Source of the DNA: Candidatus Sumerlaeota bacterium
GTDB taxonomy: Bacteria; Sumerlaeota; T1SED10-198M
Assembly (NCBI GenBank): GCA_003554345.1
Contig: PWGE01000437.1
Coordinates: 1 to 13,509, forward strand
Direction of reading: 5' to 3'
DNA length: 13,509 bases
Position 1 is the first letter of the stretch; the number at the start of each line of letters is the position of its first letter. Position numbers and translations under genes: made by a program. Below, one piece after another: positions 1 through 6,397 of this stretch. The notes below the pieces were generated by a model, which searched no databases, was not told where the DNA came from, and saw only the letters and a list, made by a program, of their open reading frames with translations.

Positions 1-2100
1 CTTCGCTGTGGAACAACCGAGAGTTGGGTTTCAGCAAGTGGAAATGTCAATCAGACCGGACGCCGGCTATGGGTTTTTGAGAAAGATGATTTTGCCCCTT
101 TTCCCGACAATTTTGACTGGAGTACTGTTGACAGAATCCGTCTCTCCCCCTGGAAAGACCGCGCTGACTCCACCTATCTTCGATTTTATGAGATATATGC
201 CTATTCTCCCGGCATTTACATCGTCGAAGGCACCCGATCTCATTTTTCCTCCACTGCTGCCGATCTGGCAGAACAATTTAATTCCATTTTATCACGTCAC
301 CATCTCTCTCCTGCCATGATCACCGACATTAATGTTGAAGAGGGACGGCTCAAAGGTGCTCAACTGGCGATCTATCCTTACAATGATAATATTTCAGACA
401 AAGAACTGGACAGACTGGAAGAATTCGTGGATAGTGGTGGCAAAATCCTCGCTTTTTTTAACTTAAAAAGCGAGCTTGCTGATTTACTGGGTATAGATAA
501 TAAGGGATGGATAGAAGATCCCAATGGTTGGTTTCAGTCCTATCAGTTTGATGCAGATGATATCGACTTTTTACCTGAAAAAGTGACCCAGGATTCCTGG
601 AACATCCGACATGCCAGTCCATCACGAAAAGACGCACGAGTTATCGCCTGGTGGCATGATAGCACAGGAAGCCAGCAAGAATATCCCGCCTGGCTGCTTT
701 CCGATACAGGAGCCTTCAAGTCTCACATTATTCTTGATGAGGATCCTGAAAATACAGAACAGGCCATCATAGCCATTATGGGACACCTCTATCCCCGAAC
801 CCTGGAAGAGATGGCAAGAGGGGCTTTCCAGGATATCGGAAAAATAGCTTATCATGAAGAATATGAACAGGTTGTTTCTGAAATAGAGGCTCAGGCGAAG
901 ATTTCTCCCCGACATGAGGAAGCATATCACTATTTGAGGCATACCGACAATCTTCGAAACGCTTCCGCTTCCTATATGGAAGAAAACAGATACAGGAAAG
1001 CTTACGACAAGGCAATCAAAGCCCGGGAAGCCCTTATTGAAGCCTATGCGCGAGTACAGATCGGCAGACCCGATGAATTCAGGGCAATGTGGGAACATGC
1101 CGGAACCGGTATCAAGCCCGGTGACTGGGAATATTCTGTCAGCCTATTAAAAGAGGTGGGTTTTAATGCCATTATACCCAACCTCTTGTGGGGCGGTTCT
1201 GCTCATTATGAAAGTGAGTATCTTCCTGCCAGTGATGAGTACTATGAATATGGAGACCAGGTAGCCCAGGTGGTGGAAGCCGCTCATGAGAAAGACATGA
1301 GTATACATGCCTGGAAAGTACACTGGCGGGTCAACCGCGCTCCACAGGATTTTCAGGACCGGATGAGCAACGAAAATCGCCTTCAGAAAAATGTGGACGG
1401 CGAAGAAAGCGACTGGCTATGTCCTTCCCATCCTGACAACCAGGAACTTGAACTTAACAGCATGCTGGAACTGGTAGAAAAATACGATGTTGAAGGTTTA
1501 CATATGGATTATATCCGCTACCAGAATGAAGATTACTGTTATTGCGACGGTTGTCGGCAGCGTTTTGAAGAAGAGCGGGGAGAAAGTGTACCTGATTGGC
1601 CAGACGATTGCTATAGCGGTAATCTTCAGCAGGAATACATTGAATGGCGAGCCTCAAATATTACCAGGCTGGTTCGTTCAATTTCTCAGGAAGCCCGCAC
1701 CCTTGACCCTGATATTCTTATTTCTGCCGCCGTCACCGCCAACTATGAAAGGGACTGGAAACGATATGGCCAGGATTGGGTAACCTGGTGTCAGGAAGGT
1801 TACCTGGACTTTGTCTGTCCCATGAATTATACGACAAGTATTCACAGGTTCGAACGCTTACTTCAAAGACAGAAAGACTGGCTTCCAGAAGATATGATTG
1901 TGTATTCCGGTATCGGCGCTTATGTTTTATCTGCAGACGAAGTGATTGCTCAAATCAGAATGGTCCGTGAGTATAACCTGCCCGGTTTTGTACTCTTTAA
2001 TTATGACGAACAAGCTGCTGAGAATATCCTTCCTTACCTGGAAAAAGGAATCTTGCAGCATCACACTACTTCAGTCAGGGGCTATCATTTGTATCAATAA
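1..2100 (+). CDS. GHL10-type (family 10-like) glycoside hydrolase, 5'-partial
   Basis: The reading frame is open from base 1 to the TAA at 2098-2100 (699 codons). The gene therefore starts outside the window, and the ATG at 316 is internal. The first part, up to about residue 260, contains an alpha/beta segment (AIYPYNDN, then EEFVDSGGKILAFFNLKSE) resembling the glutamine-amidotransferase-like module that often precedes this hydrolase domain. A helical linker follows. The hydrolase-like barrel starts near residue 360 (FRAMWEHAGTG, then GFNAIIPNLLWGG). It continues through VEGLHMDYIRY (Asp at residue 503 counted from base 1), a Cys cluster CYCDGC, and the late motif GYLDFVCPMNY. These match the GHL10/DUF187 type of putative glycosidase. 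The substrate cannot be read from sequence. The signal peptide, if any, lies outside the window. The gene converges on dtd across an 82-bp gap. The family is fairly certain; enzymatic activity is inferred. Confidence 0.85.
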   Translation, partial: LRCGTTESWVSASGNVNQTGRRLWVFEKDDFAPFPDNFDWSTVDRIRLSPWKDRADSTYLRFYEIYAYSPGIYIVEGTRSHFSSTAADLAEQFNSILSRHHLSPAMITDINVEEGRLKGAQLAIYPYNDNISDKELDRLEEFVDSGGKILAFFNLKSELADLLGIDNKGWIEDPNGWFQSYQFDADDIDFLPEKVTQDSWNIRHASPSRKDARVIAWWHDSTGSQQEYPAWLLSDTGAFKSHIILDEDPENTEQAIIAIMGHLYPRTLEEMARGAFQDIGKIAYHEEYEQVVSEIEAQAKISPRHEEAYHYLRHTDNLRNASASYMEENRYRKAYDKAIKAREALIEAYARVQIGRPDEFRAMWEHAGTGIKPGDWEYSVSLLKEVGFNAIIPNLLWGGSAHYESEYLPASDEYYEYGDQVAQVVEAAHEKDMSIHAWKVHWRVNRAPQDFQDRMSNENRLQKNVDGEESDWLCPSHPDNQELELNSMLELVEKYDVEGLHMDYIRYQNEDYCYCDGCRQRFEEERGESVPDWPDDCYSGNLQQEYIEWRASNITRLVRSISQEARTLDPDILISAAVTANYERDWKRYGQDWVTWCQEGYLDFVCPMNYTTSIHRFERLLQRQKDWLPEDMIVYSGIGAYVLSADEVIAQIRMVREYNLPGFVLFNYDEQAAENILPYLEKGILQHHTTSVRGYHLYQ

Positions 2101-2111
2101 CTCTTAAAGGA

Positions 2112-2150
2112 CTGCAGACAACGTGCAGAATTGCCGGTTTCATTCCGGCA
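2112..2150. other. Two tandem hairpins in the convergent gap
   Basis: Two small perfect inverted repeats sit side by side between the hydrolase stop and the dtd stop. The first is CTGCA (2112-2116) / TGCAG (2124-2128) and the second is TGCCGG (2132-2137) / CCGGCA (2145-2150). Each has a 7-nt loop. Neither is followed by a T-run on either strand, so neither is a classical intrinsic terminator. They could mark transcript ends, stabilise 3' ends, or be chance. Confidence 0.35.
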
Positions 2151-2182
2151 TAATGATAGGATAAAGAACGCTTCTTTTCAGT

Positions 2183-2626
2183 TCAATCGTTTTCCAACCA
2201 TAAAGTCACAGGCCCGTCATTTTGTAACCGTACTTTCATCATTTCCCCAAAAGCCCCTTCCTGAACATCGTAAGGAAAACGATCCCGGGCCAGGGCAACA
2301 AATTGGTGATACATTTCCCGGGCCGATTCAGGAGGCGCCGCTCCCATAAAGTTGGGACGATTCCCCTTACGGCAATCGCCATACAGAGTAAACTGAGAAA
2401 CAATAAGCAATGAACCTTCCACATCAAGCAAAGAAAGGTTCATTTTTCCCCGGCTATCCTCAAATATCCTGAGCCTGCTTATCTTTTTCAACATCCATTC
2501 CATGCTCTTCAGATTATCCCGGTCAGAAAAACCAATAAATGCCAGGATTCCCTTCTCAATAGAACCAACAACCCGCTTATCAACAGCTACAGAAGCAAAA
2601 TCAACTCTTTGTACCAGAGACCTCAT
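2183..2626 (-). CDS. dtd: D-aminoacyl-tRNA deacylase
   Basis: This 147-aa protein is the usual full length for bacterial DTD. The enzyme hydrolyses the ester bond of D-aminoacyl-tRNAs (and Gly-tRNA-Ala), clearing mischarged tRNAs in the cytosol. Both family signatures are present: SQFT at residues 77-80, with the Thr at position 80, and NDGPVT at 136-141, carrying the Gly-Pro pair that forms the chiral proofreading site. The N-terminus (MRSLVQRV, then ASVAV) is also typical. The start codon overlaps the stop of the upstream DUF1844 gene (ATGA, 2623-2626), so the two are translationally coupled. It is the last gene of the ssrA-side minus-strand block. I see nothing odd in it. Confidence 0.96.
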   Translation of the reverse strand: MRSLVQRVDFASVAVDKRVVGSIEKGILAFIGFSDRDNLKSMEWMLKKISRLRIFEDSRGKMNLSLLDVEGSLLIVSQFTLYGDCRKGNRPNFMGAAPPESAREMYHQFVALARDRFPYDVQEGAFGEMMKVRLQNDGPVTLWLEND

Positions 2627-3030
2627 GGGGTCACTATGCGACCACCGGAACTGCCGGAAGAAGAATCATCTTTTCCCTTCTTTGCCTTCTCTCTCTCTTT
2701 TTGCTCGAACACGTACCTCATCCGCAAATCAGTGAGGCTCTGTTTTAGATAGGACTCCTCATCAGTATTCAGGTTGCCTTTCGTCTTTTCCTGGAGCATT
2801 TCCAGGATATCTATATGATATTTAGCAACATCAAGATCACGTTCATACTTATTGGTCATAGGATTGGCAATCATACCCAGCGCTATTTGCGCCTGGACAC
2901 TCAATCCATACAGAAACTGTAAAAAATTCAGTTTGCCAACCTGACCACCTTCTTCTTTATCTGAACGTTTCTCCTGACTCTTCCCTTGCTTTTGTTTTTC
3001 TTCCTGGCTTTTTTTCTGTTCTTTAGCCAT
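2623..3030 (-). CDS. DUF1844 family protein
   Basis: This 135-aa cytosolic protein has three parts. Residues 1-33 are a Lys/Gln/Glu-rich, probably disordered head. Residues 34-107 form a conserved helical domain (NFLQFLYGLSVQAQIALGMI, then YHIDILEMLQEKTKGNL, then LTDLRMRYV) that I recognise as DUF1844. The rest is a short Lys-rich and Ser/Gly-rich tail. The molecular role of the family is unknown. The start is clear: an excellent Shine-Dalgarno sequence, AAGGAGGTG (3039-3047, minus strand), lies 8 nt before the ATG. The gene follows the PEGA lipoprotein by 23 nt and overlaps dtd by 4 nt, so the three form one transcription unit. Family assignment is good; function is unassigned. Confidence 0.88.
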   Translation of the reverse strand: MAKEQKKSQEEKQKQGKSQEKRSDKEEGGQVGKLNFLQFLYGLSVQAQIALGMIANPMTNKYERDLDVAKYHIDILEMLQEKTKGNLNTDEESYLKQSLTDLRMRYVFEQKEREKAKKGKDDSSSGSSGGRIVTP

Positions 3031-3038
3031 AAAGTCAA

Positions 3039-3047
3039 CACCTCCTT
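3039..3047 (-). promoter_or_regulatory. Strong ribosome binding site of the DUF1844 gene
   Basis: AAGGAGGTG on the minus strand, 8 nt from the ATG, is close to a perfect anti-16S complement. It contrasts with the neighbouring lipoprotein start, which has no such site, and suggests DUF1844 and dtd are translated more efficiently than the lipoprotein. Confidence 0.8.
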
Positions 3048-3053
3048 GAAAAT

Positions 3054-3401
3054 TTAAAATATTTCGAGAATATCTTCCTCTTCCATTTTGAAATGCAATT
3101 CTTCACGATATGTCATACGTATGGGGAGAACTTCCCAGATGAAATCCACAGGTATCCATAGATAAAAAGGAGCTCTGATACGCCTTTTCTCATCCAGGGT
3201 TTCATAGCCTTCTTTCTGAAGAGTAAACTGATGATAACCAAACCAGTCGAAGTCAAATTCTACGGGTGTTTCTCCCTGAAAATCATAGTTATAGTAGACA
3301 TCGGCTCCTTCCGGTTCGGAAGTAACCTGTATTTTACGCTGAGTACTCATACACCCGCATAAAAAAAAGATGACAAGGAAAGCCGTAGTAAATAATTTCA
3401 T
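3054..3401 (-). CDS. PEGA-domain lipoprotein
   Basis: This 115-aa protein has a lipoprotein signal peptide: hydrophobic stretch about 6-14, then lipobox LCGC with lipidated Cys at 17. The mature protein begins with a PEGA domain (SEPEGADVYYN, with PEGA-like PEGA at 30-33, then GETPVEF and KEGYET). A conserved-looking tail rich in aromatic residues follows (APFYLWIPVDFIWEVLPIRM). PEGA modules are small beta-sandwich domains of surface or periplasmic proteins; the exact role here is unknown. The tail may be a membrane-associated or partner-binding segment. The ATG is only 12 nt downstream of the tmRNA 3' end, and I see no Shine-Dalgarno sequence (upstream bases TGAATTTGTGA). Translation from this start may be weak or structure-dependent. 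It shares an operon with DUF1844 and dtd. Confidence 0.87.
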   Translation of the reverse strand: MKLFTTAFLVIFFLCGCMSTQRKIQVTSEPEGADVYYNYDFQGETPVEFDFDWFGYHQFTLQKEGYETLDEKRRIRAPFYLWIPVDFIWEVLPIRMTYREELHFKMEEEDILEIF

Positions 3402-3413
3402 TCACAAATTCAG

Positions 3414-3769
3414 TGGAGGCGGTGGGAATCGAACCCACGTCCAGAGACTTCGAACCGGAGTCTTGTTACATGCTTAGCCTGTTTTTTTGTACCAGGCAGG
3501 ATGCACCAACAGGCAGGGTGTTCCTACCGGCTCAGCAGTAAGAATTTCCCCGCTGGAGCCCCTGCTGACAGGTCCCGCGAGTAGCCTGCTGATCGTCGCC
3601 CTTTTCCCTCCCGCAGGCAAGGCCGGGAAAGGACGGCTGCGTTAATTACGCAGCAAGTGCGTAGTTGTTGTCTGCACTTAAATTTTGATCCGCCGTGTTT
3701 TACGAGGTGCAGCGGAACCTCGGCATGAAACTCCTGATCCTCATGTCTCTGTCGAATCCATTCGCCCCC
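3414..3769 (-). ncRNA. ssrA: tmRNA (transfer-messenger RNA)
   Basis: This is a one-piece tmRNA of about 356 nt, read on the minus strand. It rescues stalled ribosomes and tags the incomplete protein for proteolysis, working with SmpB. The 5' end GGGGGCG (3763-3769) pairs with the 3' CGCCTCC (3415-3421) to form the 7-bp tRNA-like acceptor stem with one G-U pair. It is followed by the conserved ATGGATTCGAC and, at the other end, the T-arm GTGGG-TTCGATT-CCCAC. The discriminator A is at 3414 and the next genomic bases are CTG, so CCA is not encoded and must be added. The tag frame lies at 3646-3675. The 5' end fits RNase P processing of a transcript from the promoter at 3797-3825. No intrinsic terminator follows the 3' end; a lipoprotein gene begins 12 nt further on. 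End positions are inferred from pairing. Confidence 0.96.
3646..3675 (-). other. tmRNA tag-peptide reading frame (ADNNYALAA)
   Basis: Inside the tmRNA, the codons GCA GAC AAC AAC TAC GCA CTT GCT GCG TAA encode ADNNYALAA. It begins with the usual Ala resume codon and ends in the ALAA degron recognised by ClpXP-type proteases. The tag is nine residues. A second, out-of-frame TAA lies just beyond the stop (3642-3644). Confidence 0.93.
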
Positions 3770-3796
3770 ATTTCTTTCAGGACGATTTCTACCTTT

Positions 3797-3825
3797 ATTA
3801 TAACATAATACCTTTTTTTTTGCAA
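3797..3825 (-). promoter_or_regulatory. Sigma-70-type promoter of ssrA
   Basis: On the minus strand a -35 TTGCAA (3820-3825) and a perfect -10 TATAAT (3797-3802) are separated by exactly 17 bp, partly an A-run. Transcription would start near 3790, about 20 nt before the mature tmRNA 5' end at 3769. It probably also feeds the lipoprotein-DUF1844-dtd genes. Confidence 0.8.
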
Positions 3826-3933
3826 AGTATCTTTTCCGAATGTTCCTCTTTTTTATTGCCTTACATTTCTTACTGCTTCCGGAAATGAACCAAAAAAACT
3901 CGTCAGAAAACTTTTATGTTTTTCTTTCCGTAT

Positions 3934-3974
3934 TTTCAGACAAGAACTTTATCCTTCTATTTCATTTCAGACAA
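3934..3974. repeat. Pair of 10-bp direct repeats upstream of the dGTPase-like gene
   Basis: TTTCAGACAA occurs at 3934-3943 and again at 3965-3974, a centre spacing of 31 bp, close to three helical turns. The pair lies in the 289-bp divergent spacer between the ssrA and dgt-like promoters, about 50-90 bp upstream of the latter's -10. Regulator half-sites on one face of the helix are possible, but low-complexity AT-rich DNA makes chance plausible too. The rest of the spacer (3770-4058) shows only the two promoters and T-rich sequence. Confidence 0.35.
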
Positions 3975-4020
3975 TCCTTTTTTCTTGCAAGTCATAACTT
4001 CAATTTAGAGTTAAATAAGC

Positions 4021-4026
4021 TATAAT
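4021..4026 (+). promoter_or_regulatory. -10 element for the dGTPase-like gene
   Basis: A perfect TATAAT lies 32 bp before the ATG at 4059. The best -35 is poor (TTCAAT at 3999-4004, 16-bp spacer), so an activator or UP-like AT-rich DNA may help. A possible TTG start at 4026 would overlap this element, which argues for the ATG at 4059. Confidence 0.6.
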
Positions 4027-4058
4027 TGCTCTTATTATTTTATGAAGAGGTGAATGTA

Positions 4059-5228
4059 ATGAAATATCAGATATTAAATAAGGAGCATCAGGAACATATC
4101 GAACAGGAGAAACTTGCCCCTTATGCCATGAAAAGTAAAGATACGCTGGGCAGACGGTACCCGCAATCTCCTGAGCTGATGCGTACTGAGTACCAACGAG
4201 ACCGTGATAGGATCATTCATTCCACCGCTTTCCGAAGATTGAAATATAAAACACAGGTCTATGTAATATATGAAGGGGATTACTATCGCACCCGCCTTAC
4301 CCACACGCTGGAAGTATCTCAGCTTGCCCGCTCTCTAAGCGCGTATCTGAATCTCAACCAGGATCTTACGGAAGCTATTTCTCTTGCCCACGACCTGGGC
4401 CATACTCCTTTCGGACACAAGGGAGAAGTAGCCATGAACAGGTTAATGAAAGATGAAGGAGGGTTTGAACACAACAGTCAAAGCCTGCGGGTGGTAGAAC
4501 TCTTAGAGGAACGCTATCCAGATATTCCGGGATTAAACCTTACTTTTGAAGTACGGGAAGGTCTTATTAAACATACTACTGCTTATGATCAGCCCCGAAA
4601 AAATGACTATCTGCCTGACAGGTCCCCCACTCTCGAAAGTCAGGTGGTTAATGTGGCGGATGAAATCGCCTTTAATAACCATGATCTTGACGATGCTTTG
4701 AAAGCTCAGCTTATTGAACTGGAAGATCTGAAACAATTCCCCTGGCTCTGGTCTATCTTCACTCAAATGAAAAAGAAATATCCCGAGGTGCCGGATAAAT
4801 TTTTAAAGTATAAAATAATTACCACCTTAATCGACGACCAGGTTCAGGATATTCTGCAAACCACCCTCGCTCATTTTAAGAAACATAAGATCCAATCTCT
4901 GGAAGATGTGAGAAACTGCCCGGTCCAGCTGGTCAACTTTTCTCCTGAAATGCATGAAAAATTACAGGAACTCAAAAAGTTTTTGTATGCCAATGTTTAC
5001 CATCATCCACGCGTTATAAAAATATCTCTGAAAGCGGAAGCTTTTATCACCCGTCTCTTCGAATGGTACAGCAAGCACCCTGAACAACTTCCCAAAAAGC
5101 ATCAGCAAAAACTAAAAGAGGGCTTTGATAGTAAGAAAAGAATTATTTGCGATTATATAGCCGGAATGACCGACCGATACGTAAATGATGAGTATCGTCG
5201 CTGCTTTGAACCCTTCGAAATAATGTAA
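4059..5228 (+). CDS. dGTPase-like HD-domain hydrolase
   Basis: This 389-aa cytosolic protein belongs to the deoxyguanosinetriphosphate triphosphohydrolase (Dgt)-like family, whose members cleave dNTPs to deoxynucleoside and triphosphate and so trim dNTP pools. The HD metal site is complete: H82 (RLTHTLEV), H111-D112 (AHDLGHTPFGH) and D201 (VNVADEIAFNNHD). Upstream sits the family motif RDRIIHSTAFRRLKYKTQV (about 49-67), and EGLIKHTTAYD lies at 167-177. The ATG at 4059 is chosen because GAGGTGA (4047-4053) precedes it at 5 nt and the family N-terminus fits; the frame extends upstream to a TTG at 4026, but that overlaps the -10 box. Substrate preference among dNTPs cannot be told. A GNAT gene follows after 7 bp, probably on the same transcript. 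Confidence 0.93.
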   Translation: MKYQILNKEHQEHIEQEKLAPYAMKSKDTLGRRYPQSPELMRTEYQRDRDRIIHSTAFRRLKYKTQVYVIYEGDYYRTRLTHTLEVSQLARSLSAYLNLNQDLTEAISLAHDLGHTPFGHKGEVAMNRLMKDEGGFEHNSQSLRVVELLEERYPDIPGLNLTFEVREGLIKHTTAYDQPRKNDYLPDRSPTLESQVVNVADEIAFNNHDLDDALKAQLIELEDLKQFPWLWSIFTQMKKKYPEVPDKFLKYKIITTLIDDQVQDILQTTLAHFKKHKIQSLEDVRNCPVQLVNFSPEMHEKLQELKKFLYANVYHHPRVIKISLKAEAFITRLFEWYSKHPEQLPKKHQQKLKEGFDSKKRIICDYIAGMTDRYVNDEYRRCFEPFEIM

Positions 5229-5235
5229 ACAACAG

Positions 5236-6201
5236 ATGGATTACAGGCAACTCATACACAATTATTTTTCACAACGACCCTTCAAAGAACCTTATTTCCA
5301 GTATCTGCAGGCAGATAACCGTCCTTTTTTGAAGAAAACAGTCGACAGGGTTTGCCGGCAAATAGACAACCCACAGGGTCATCTCTTTTTACCTCCTGAC
5401 AGGAGTCTACTTTTTTATGCCGTTCCCAACCAGTTTCGCTCATCAGTTTACGGGGAGCCCTGTTATAGTGTCCCCACCTGTCTTACCCTGCAACAAGAAG
5501 GGTTCAGAAAGAACTGGCCCCTCCTTCGCAATCAACTTCCCACCGGTATTTATGAGATTCAAAAAGATTTTATTCTTCATAACGAATGGCAGGAATACAT
5601 TCAAGCCGGCGCTTTTTCACCTGGTATCGGTTTAAAAATGGTGTTAAAAAGAGAAAATGCTCCATCATCGAAAGACCTACCCCCTTCAATAAACATCAGA
5701 CCCGCCAGACCTGAGGATCATGCTTCTATTCAGGAAATCATCAGCGAATATCAGGGGAACTATCTCTTCCACTCTCCTTTCTTAACCAGAAGTGCCACTA
5801 CCATATTGTTTCGTAAATGGGTGGATTTTGCTACCGAAGAGCTGGGCAGCAAGCTATATGTTATGACCGAGGAGAAAAGAGTGGTCGGCTTACTCAATTG
5901 CATGGAAGCCTCTTCTTTTTCCCGGCAGATTGGCAGGAAAGTAGGAATAATAGATTTCATTATTTTGAAAACTTCCTGCAGGGGAAAAAGATATGGTGAT
6001 CATCTCCTCCTGTATGGTATACATAACATATTTTCTGACTATGATTTCATCGAATTACAGACATCACTGCAAAACCTTCAGGCAGTAAACTTTTATACCC
6101 GTCACCAGTTTCGACTTCTGGACAGACGTGTTATCATTCATTTCAAAATATACCCTTCCCGCAATAGCGCCACATATACCGGGAAAATAACGAAAAGTTG
6201 A
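5236..6201 (+). CDS. GNAT-family N-acetyltransferase with unrecognised N-terminal half
   Basis: The protein has 321 aa. The C-terminal half (about 151-310) looks like a GNAT domain: it opens with INIRPARPEDHASIQEII, continues with a core strand VGIIDFIILK and the acetyl-CoA loop CRGKRYGDHLL (249-254), and ends FIELQTSLQNLQAVNFYTRHQF, the usual late helix where a side chain aids catalysis. In the loop, the fourth position of the R-x-x-G-x-G pattern is Arg (R252) instead of Gly, a departure from consensus. The layout is reminiscent of nucleotide-sugar amine acetyltransferases (WecD-like), but this is loose. The first 150 residues match nothing I know. The start lacks a clear Shine-Dalgarno sequence and lies 7 bp after the dGTPase-like stop, suggesting coupling by read-through. 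The acceptor substrate is unknown. Confidence 0.8.
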   Translation: MDYRQLIHNYFSQRPFKEPYFQYLQADNRPFLKKTVDRVCRQIDNPQGHLFLPPDRSLLFYAVPNQFRSSVYGEPCYSVPTCLTLQQEGFRKNWPLLRNQLPTGIYEIQKDFILHNEWQEYIQAGAFSPGIGLKMVLKRENAPSSKDLPPSINIRPARPEDHASIQEIISEYQGNYLFHSPFLTRSATTILFRKWVDFATEELGSKLYVMTEEKRVVGLLNCMEASSFSRQIGRKVGIIDFIILKTSCRGKRYGDHLLLYGIHNIFSDYDFIELQTSLQNLQAVNFYTRHQFRLLDRRVIIHFKIYPSRNSATYTGKITKS

Positions 6202-6397
6202 AGTGTTTTTTTAAGGAGGGATGTTAAAAGCAAAAATGAACACCTTATAATCTTCAACAAATTGCAGGAGAAAGTTATCAGCTTCAATTATTTCTCCGGA
6301 ATTAATAATGATGTTATTGCAATTAGAAAACATAGGATTATATTTAGAAGGAAGAGAAACAATTGAAGAAAAACTGATTTTTATGTGGTGAAGTAAG
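6202..6397. other. AT-rich intergenic gap with an orphan Shine-Dalgarno-like motif
   Basis: This 196-bp gap separates the GNAT stop from the FHA start. AAGGAGGG (6213-6220) is followed at once by ATG (6221), which opens only a nine-codon frame ending at 6250; another ATG (6236) is in that same frame. A different frame is open for about 47 codons but has no start codon near the motif. A 27-codon frame at 6308-6391 (ATGATG start) also lacks a Shine-Dalgarno sequence. No terminator hairpin follows the GNAT gene, only a T-run at 6205-6212. It may be a decayed small gene or a leader. Confidence 0.4.
6317..6344 (+). promoter_or_regulatory. Possible promoter of the FHA-ligA-lptE unit
   Basis: TTGCAA (6317-6322) and TATATT (6339-6344) are separated by 16 bp, about 50 bp upstream of the FHA start. 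The same TTGCAA -35 hexamer occurs in the ssrA promoter. The DNA is very AT-rich, so this is a tentative call. Confidence 0.4.

Noticed and set aside
1454-1783. Overlapping frames inside the hydrolase gene
   Set aside because: They are out-of-frame shadows of a continuous, well-conserved coding sequence and lack ribosome sites.
3414-3450. A separate tRNA gene suggested by the T-arm GTGGG-TTCGATT-CCCAC
   Set aside because: No anticodon arm is nearby; the arm belongs to the tRNA-like domain of the tmRNA, whose acceptor stem closes with 3763-3769.
3840-4025. Plus-strand 61-codon frame in the ssrA-dgt spacer
   Set aside because: No ribosome site, Phe/Leu-rich only because of T-runs, and it ends in the dgt-like -10 box.
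4026-4058. TTG start adding 11 residues to the dGTPase-like protein
   Set aside because: It overlaps the -10 hexamer and has no Shine-Dalgarno sequence, whereas the ATG at 4059 has one at good spacing.
6282-6368. 8-bp inverted repeat CTTCAATT / AATTGAAG
   Set aside because: A 71-nt loop and no extension of pairing; expected by chance in AT-rich sequence.
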